From Azolla caroliniana (taxonomy: Eukaryota; Polypodiophyta): DNA of 64,000 nucleotides. Numbering within the stretch: position 1 is the first letter of the stretch; every line of letters begins with the position of its first letter. A program made the position numbers and the translations under genes. Of the stretch, positions 61,881 through 64,000 are shown piece after piece. The notes below the pieces were generated by a model. That model was not told the DNA's origin. It saw only the letters and a program-made list of their open reading frames with translations, and ran no database searches. The stretch lies in assembly GCA_043228905.1 (NCBI GenBank), contig JBHGNT010000007.1, forward strand, positions 12,214,001 to 12,278,000. Reading direction: 5' to 3'.

Positions 61881-63470
61881 TCACGTATCGTAAAACTTGC
61901 TTAGTGCAATCCAAGTGAGTATCACGCGGTGTTTGCATGAATTGGCTAAGGAGACGGACCGGATAACTGAGATCGGGTCGTGTGATCGTGAGGTAGATGA
62001 GACTCCCGATGAGTTGCCGGCTCACACGCTTTGGTGCTGGAGTTTGCATCTAGTTTGAGATTGCGATCGAGCGAGGTTGCCGCAGATTTGCACTCAGCCA
62101 TACTGAACTTGTATAACAAGTTGAGGATGTAGTGCCGTTGAGAGATCATGATTCTGGCCGGAGTCCGAATTACCTCGATGCTAAGGAAGTAGTGGAGCTC
62201 CTTCATGTCCGTCATCTCGAACTTGTCGGAAAGGAGGGATTTGACCTTATTGATTTTGACGAGATGCTCACCTCCAATGACTAGGTCATCCACATATAAG
62301 ATGATGACGATCGAAGTTGCGAAATCGCTTCGTATGTAGTGGGAGTTATCCGATTTTGACATACGGAAGCCGATTTGATGAAGATATTGCGTTATCTTCG
62401 AATGCCAAGCACGCGGTGCTTGCTTGAGGCCGTAGAGTGGCTTCTTGAGTCGGCATACAACTTTTGGATGGGTGCTCGAGTTGAAGGCGGGTGGTTGTAT
62501 CATGTACACCTCCTCTTCTAATTCGCCTTGTAGAAAGGCGTTCTTGACGTCCATTTGATGGAGGTGCCACCCTTTCGCCGCGACAAGCGCAATTACGGTC
62601 CGTACCGTCGTCATCTTTGCCACCGGGGCAAAGGTCTCTTCGTAGTCAACTCCGTGCGTTTGTGCGTAGCCTTTCGCCACGAGTCGTGCTTTGTAGCGGT
62701 TGACGAAACCGTCAACGTTGTACTTCACTTTGTAAATCCATCTACATCTGATCGCCTTTTTGTGTGGTGAGATGGGAACGAGATCCACGTCTCGTTCTTG
62801 TGTAGTGCCTACATCTCCTCGCTCATGGCTTCGATCCATCGCGGATCCTTGGTTGCTTCGGAAAATGTTTCTGGCTCGCGTATTGTTGCCACCTTCATCA
62901 TAAGGGCATAGTGATATGCCATGTAGTCATTGTAGCCGAATCAGTTGATCAGATTCTTTTCACGAGTGGAGCGACAGAGCTTTTCATTTGCAGAGATGAG
63001 GGCTTTCTTAGCTCCGATTGGTACATCGAAGCCATCGAACTCATTGTCGAGTGAGTGAGTCGACTCATCGTCGTCGAAGCGATCGTCTTCGTATTTCGAC
63101 ATTTTCGCCTTGGCTTTGTCCATCTTCGGGCTAGGCTGTGATGTGCTTTGATCGCTCGGGGGCTCTTGTGGCCCACTTAGCCTTGTGGTAATCGAGCTAT
63201 CTTCGAACATGTCTTCGAGGCGATCTCCACCTTCTCGCTCTTGTTCGACCGGTTTCGCATCGATCGGGGTCGAAGTCGGAATCTTCTCTGGTGCGTACCA
63301 GGATGCAGATTCGTCGAACACGACGTCTCGACTTACTCGAACTTTTCGGGTAGATGGGTTGTAGCATTTGTACCCCTTTTGTTCGAGTGAGTATCCTATG
63401 AGGATACATTTCTTCGACTTTGGATCTAGCTTTTGTCGCTTTTCGTCAGGTATGTGCACGTTGTCGTAGT
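61881..63470 (-). pseudogene. Copia F integrase C-terminus, linker and reverse transcriptase
   Basis: Minus strand from 63470: HIPDEKRQKLDPKSKKCILI and GYKCYNPSTRKVRVSRDVVF (integrase C-terminus), then an acidic Ser/Asp linker ending ALISANEKLCRSTREKN. RT blocks follow: CRWIYKVKYNVDGFVNRYKA, HQMDVKNAFLQGELEEEVYM, KKPLYGLKQAPRAW and IILYVDDLVIGG, then RHYILNLLYKFSM. It is the best-preserved RT of the window, with a 297-codon open stretch (62839-61946). The element is cut at 63470, so gag, protease and the integrase core are missing. Confidence 0.9.
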
Positions 63471-63544
63471 GTAATTCACACACTACGTGAAAATTGCATT
63501 TTCATGTCCCATCGGATGGGATAAGGAGGAACCGGTAAGGAAAA

Positions 63545-63625
63545 CCGGTGAGGATTGTTACGTGCATAGGGCAGGATTTCAACCCTGTACCTCCACGTAG
63601 GCAAACCTCAACCTTACCATTATAC
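63545..63625 (-). repeat. tRNA-Gly-like (SINE-type) module
   Basis: On the minus strand TAGTATAATGGTAAGG is A-box-like, TTGCCTACG recalls a GCC anticodon loop, and CAGGGTTGAAATCCTG forms a T-arm with paired ends (B-box-like). It shares the TATAATGGTAAGG head with the module in Lhca1 intron 2. Confidence 0.5.
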
Positions 63626-64000
63626 TAACTTATTCTAAGTGTTCTAGATATAGATTTAATACGTATAAGACCTTTTTTTACACCTACCTTTATTAAAAGG
63701 TAAGTCATGCATTTTTAGAATGCGTGAATATTTTATTTATAAGAAAAATGTACACCAATAAAAAATTACTCATGCACATTTAGTGTGCATGAACACTTTA
63801 GAAAAAGCATGAAGCTATGCTTAACCTCTTCCATCCTTATATAAGGAGAGAAAGATGTATGGTTATTGATTATTTTGCAAGGATTGATCAATCTAATATA
63901 TTCGTGGGATTCACGAGTTTATCATTAAAATTCTCTTTCTTACAATCCAAATATTGATTAAATACACTAAACACGTGGGATTCATAAGTTTTATTTCTTA
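63626..64000 (+). other. Possible LTR running off the window end
   Basis: A CCTTATATAAGGAGAG TATA region lies near 63835. It is followed by T-rich sequence with GTGGGATTCACGAG and GTGGGATTCATAAG phrases, as in the R/U5 part of plant LTRs. No coding sequence or terminus can be confirmed. Confidence 0.3.

Overview
The window is nuclear DNA of a land plant. Three host genes can be rebuilt exon by exon: a 1,079-residue ubiquitin-like BAG6/AT5G42220-type protein (minus strand, 18 coding exons, 9915-17624), the photosystem I antenna gene Lhca1 (plus strand, 4 coding exons, 42735-45109) and tocopherol cyclase VTE1 (minus strand, 10 coding exons, 52698-58093). All splice junctions used are GT-AG and the reading frame closes in each gene. 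A photosystem I antenna and a plastid tocopherol enzyme fix the host as a photosynthetic plant. The species cannot be named from the sequence; long introns, dense microsatellites and heavy retrotransposon load fit many non-model vascular plants.

Layout. 1-2.1 kb: a decayed LINE whose ORF1 has a coiled coil plus an L1-type RNA-binding domain, followed by an AP-endonuclease, next to a copia-type LTR fragment. 2.8-3.2 kb: tandem tRNA-like units. 3.36-8.12 kb: decayed Ty1-copia element A. 9.9-19 kb: the BAG6-like gene and its leader. 21.9-23.4 kb: a second LINE remnant. 25.3-29.5 kb: a mosaic of small gypsy and copia pieces in both orientations. 30.127-40.766 kb: a full-length Ty3-gypsy element on the minus strand, bounded by a 5-bp target duplication. 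It carries gag, pol and a third long ORF between integrase and the 3' LTR, and its 3' LTR is itself split by a copia-type solo LTR with its own 5-bp duplication. 41.9-45.1 kb: a 63-bp minisatellite and Lhca1. 46.5-49.9 kb: gypsy and copia remnants. 52.7-58.1 kb: VTE1, with minisatellites in introns 1 and 2. 58.3-59.5 kb: 5' LTR and gag of a second gypsy family. 59.5-63.5 kb: 3' part of a copia element whose RNase H domain is split by a 1,156-bp insertion with 12-bp inverted ends.

Functionally, two host genes serve the chloroplast: Lhca1 binds chlorophyll in the photosystem I antenna and VTE1 makes tocopherol, a lipid antioxidant of thylakoids and plastoglobules. The third is probably a cytosolic/nuclear ubiquitin-like chaperone-type protein. 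I see no sign that the three form a cluster with a shared function. Most remaining sequence is dead retrotransposon. The most unusual parts are the extra coiled-coil ORF of the gypsy element, the L1-type ORF1 of the LINE, the nested insertions with readable target duplications, and the several tRNA-like SINE modules. No CRISPR array, rRNA, intact canonical tRNA gene or bacterial-type operon was seen.
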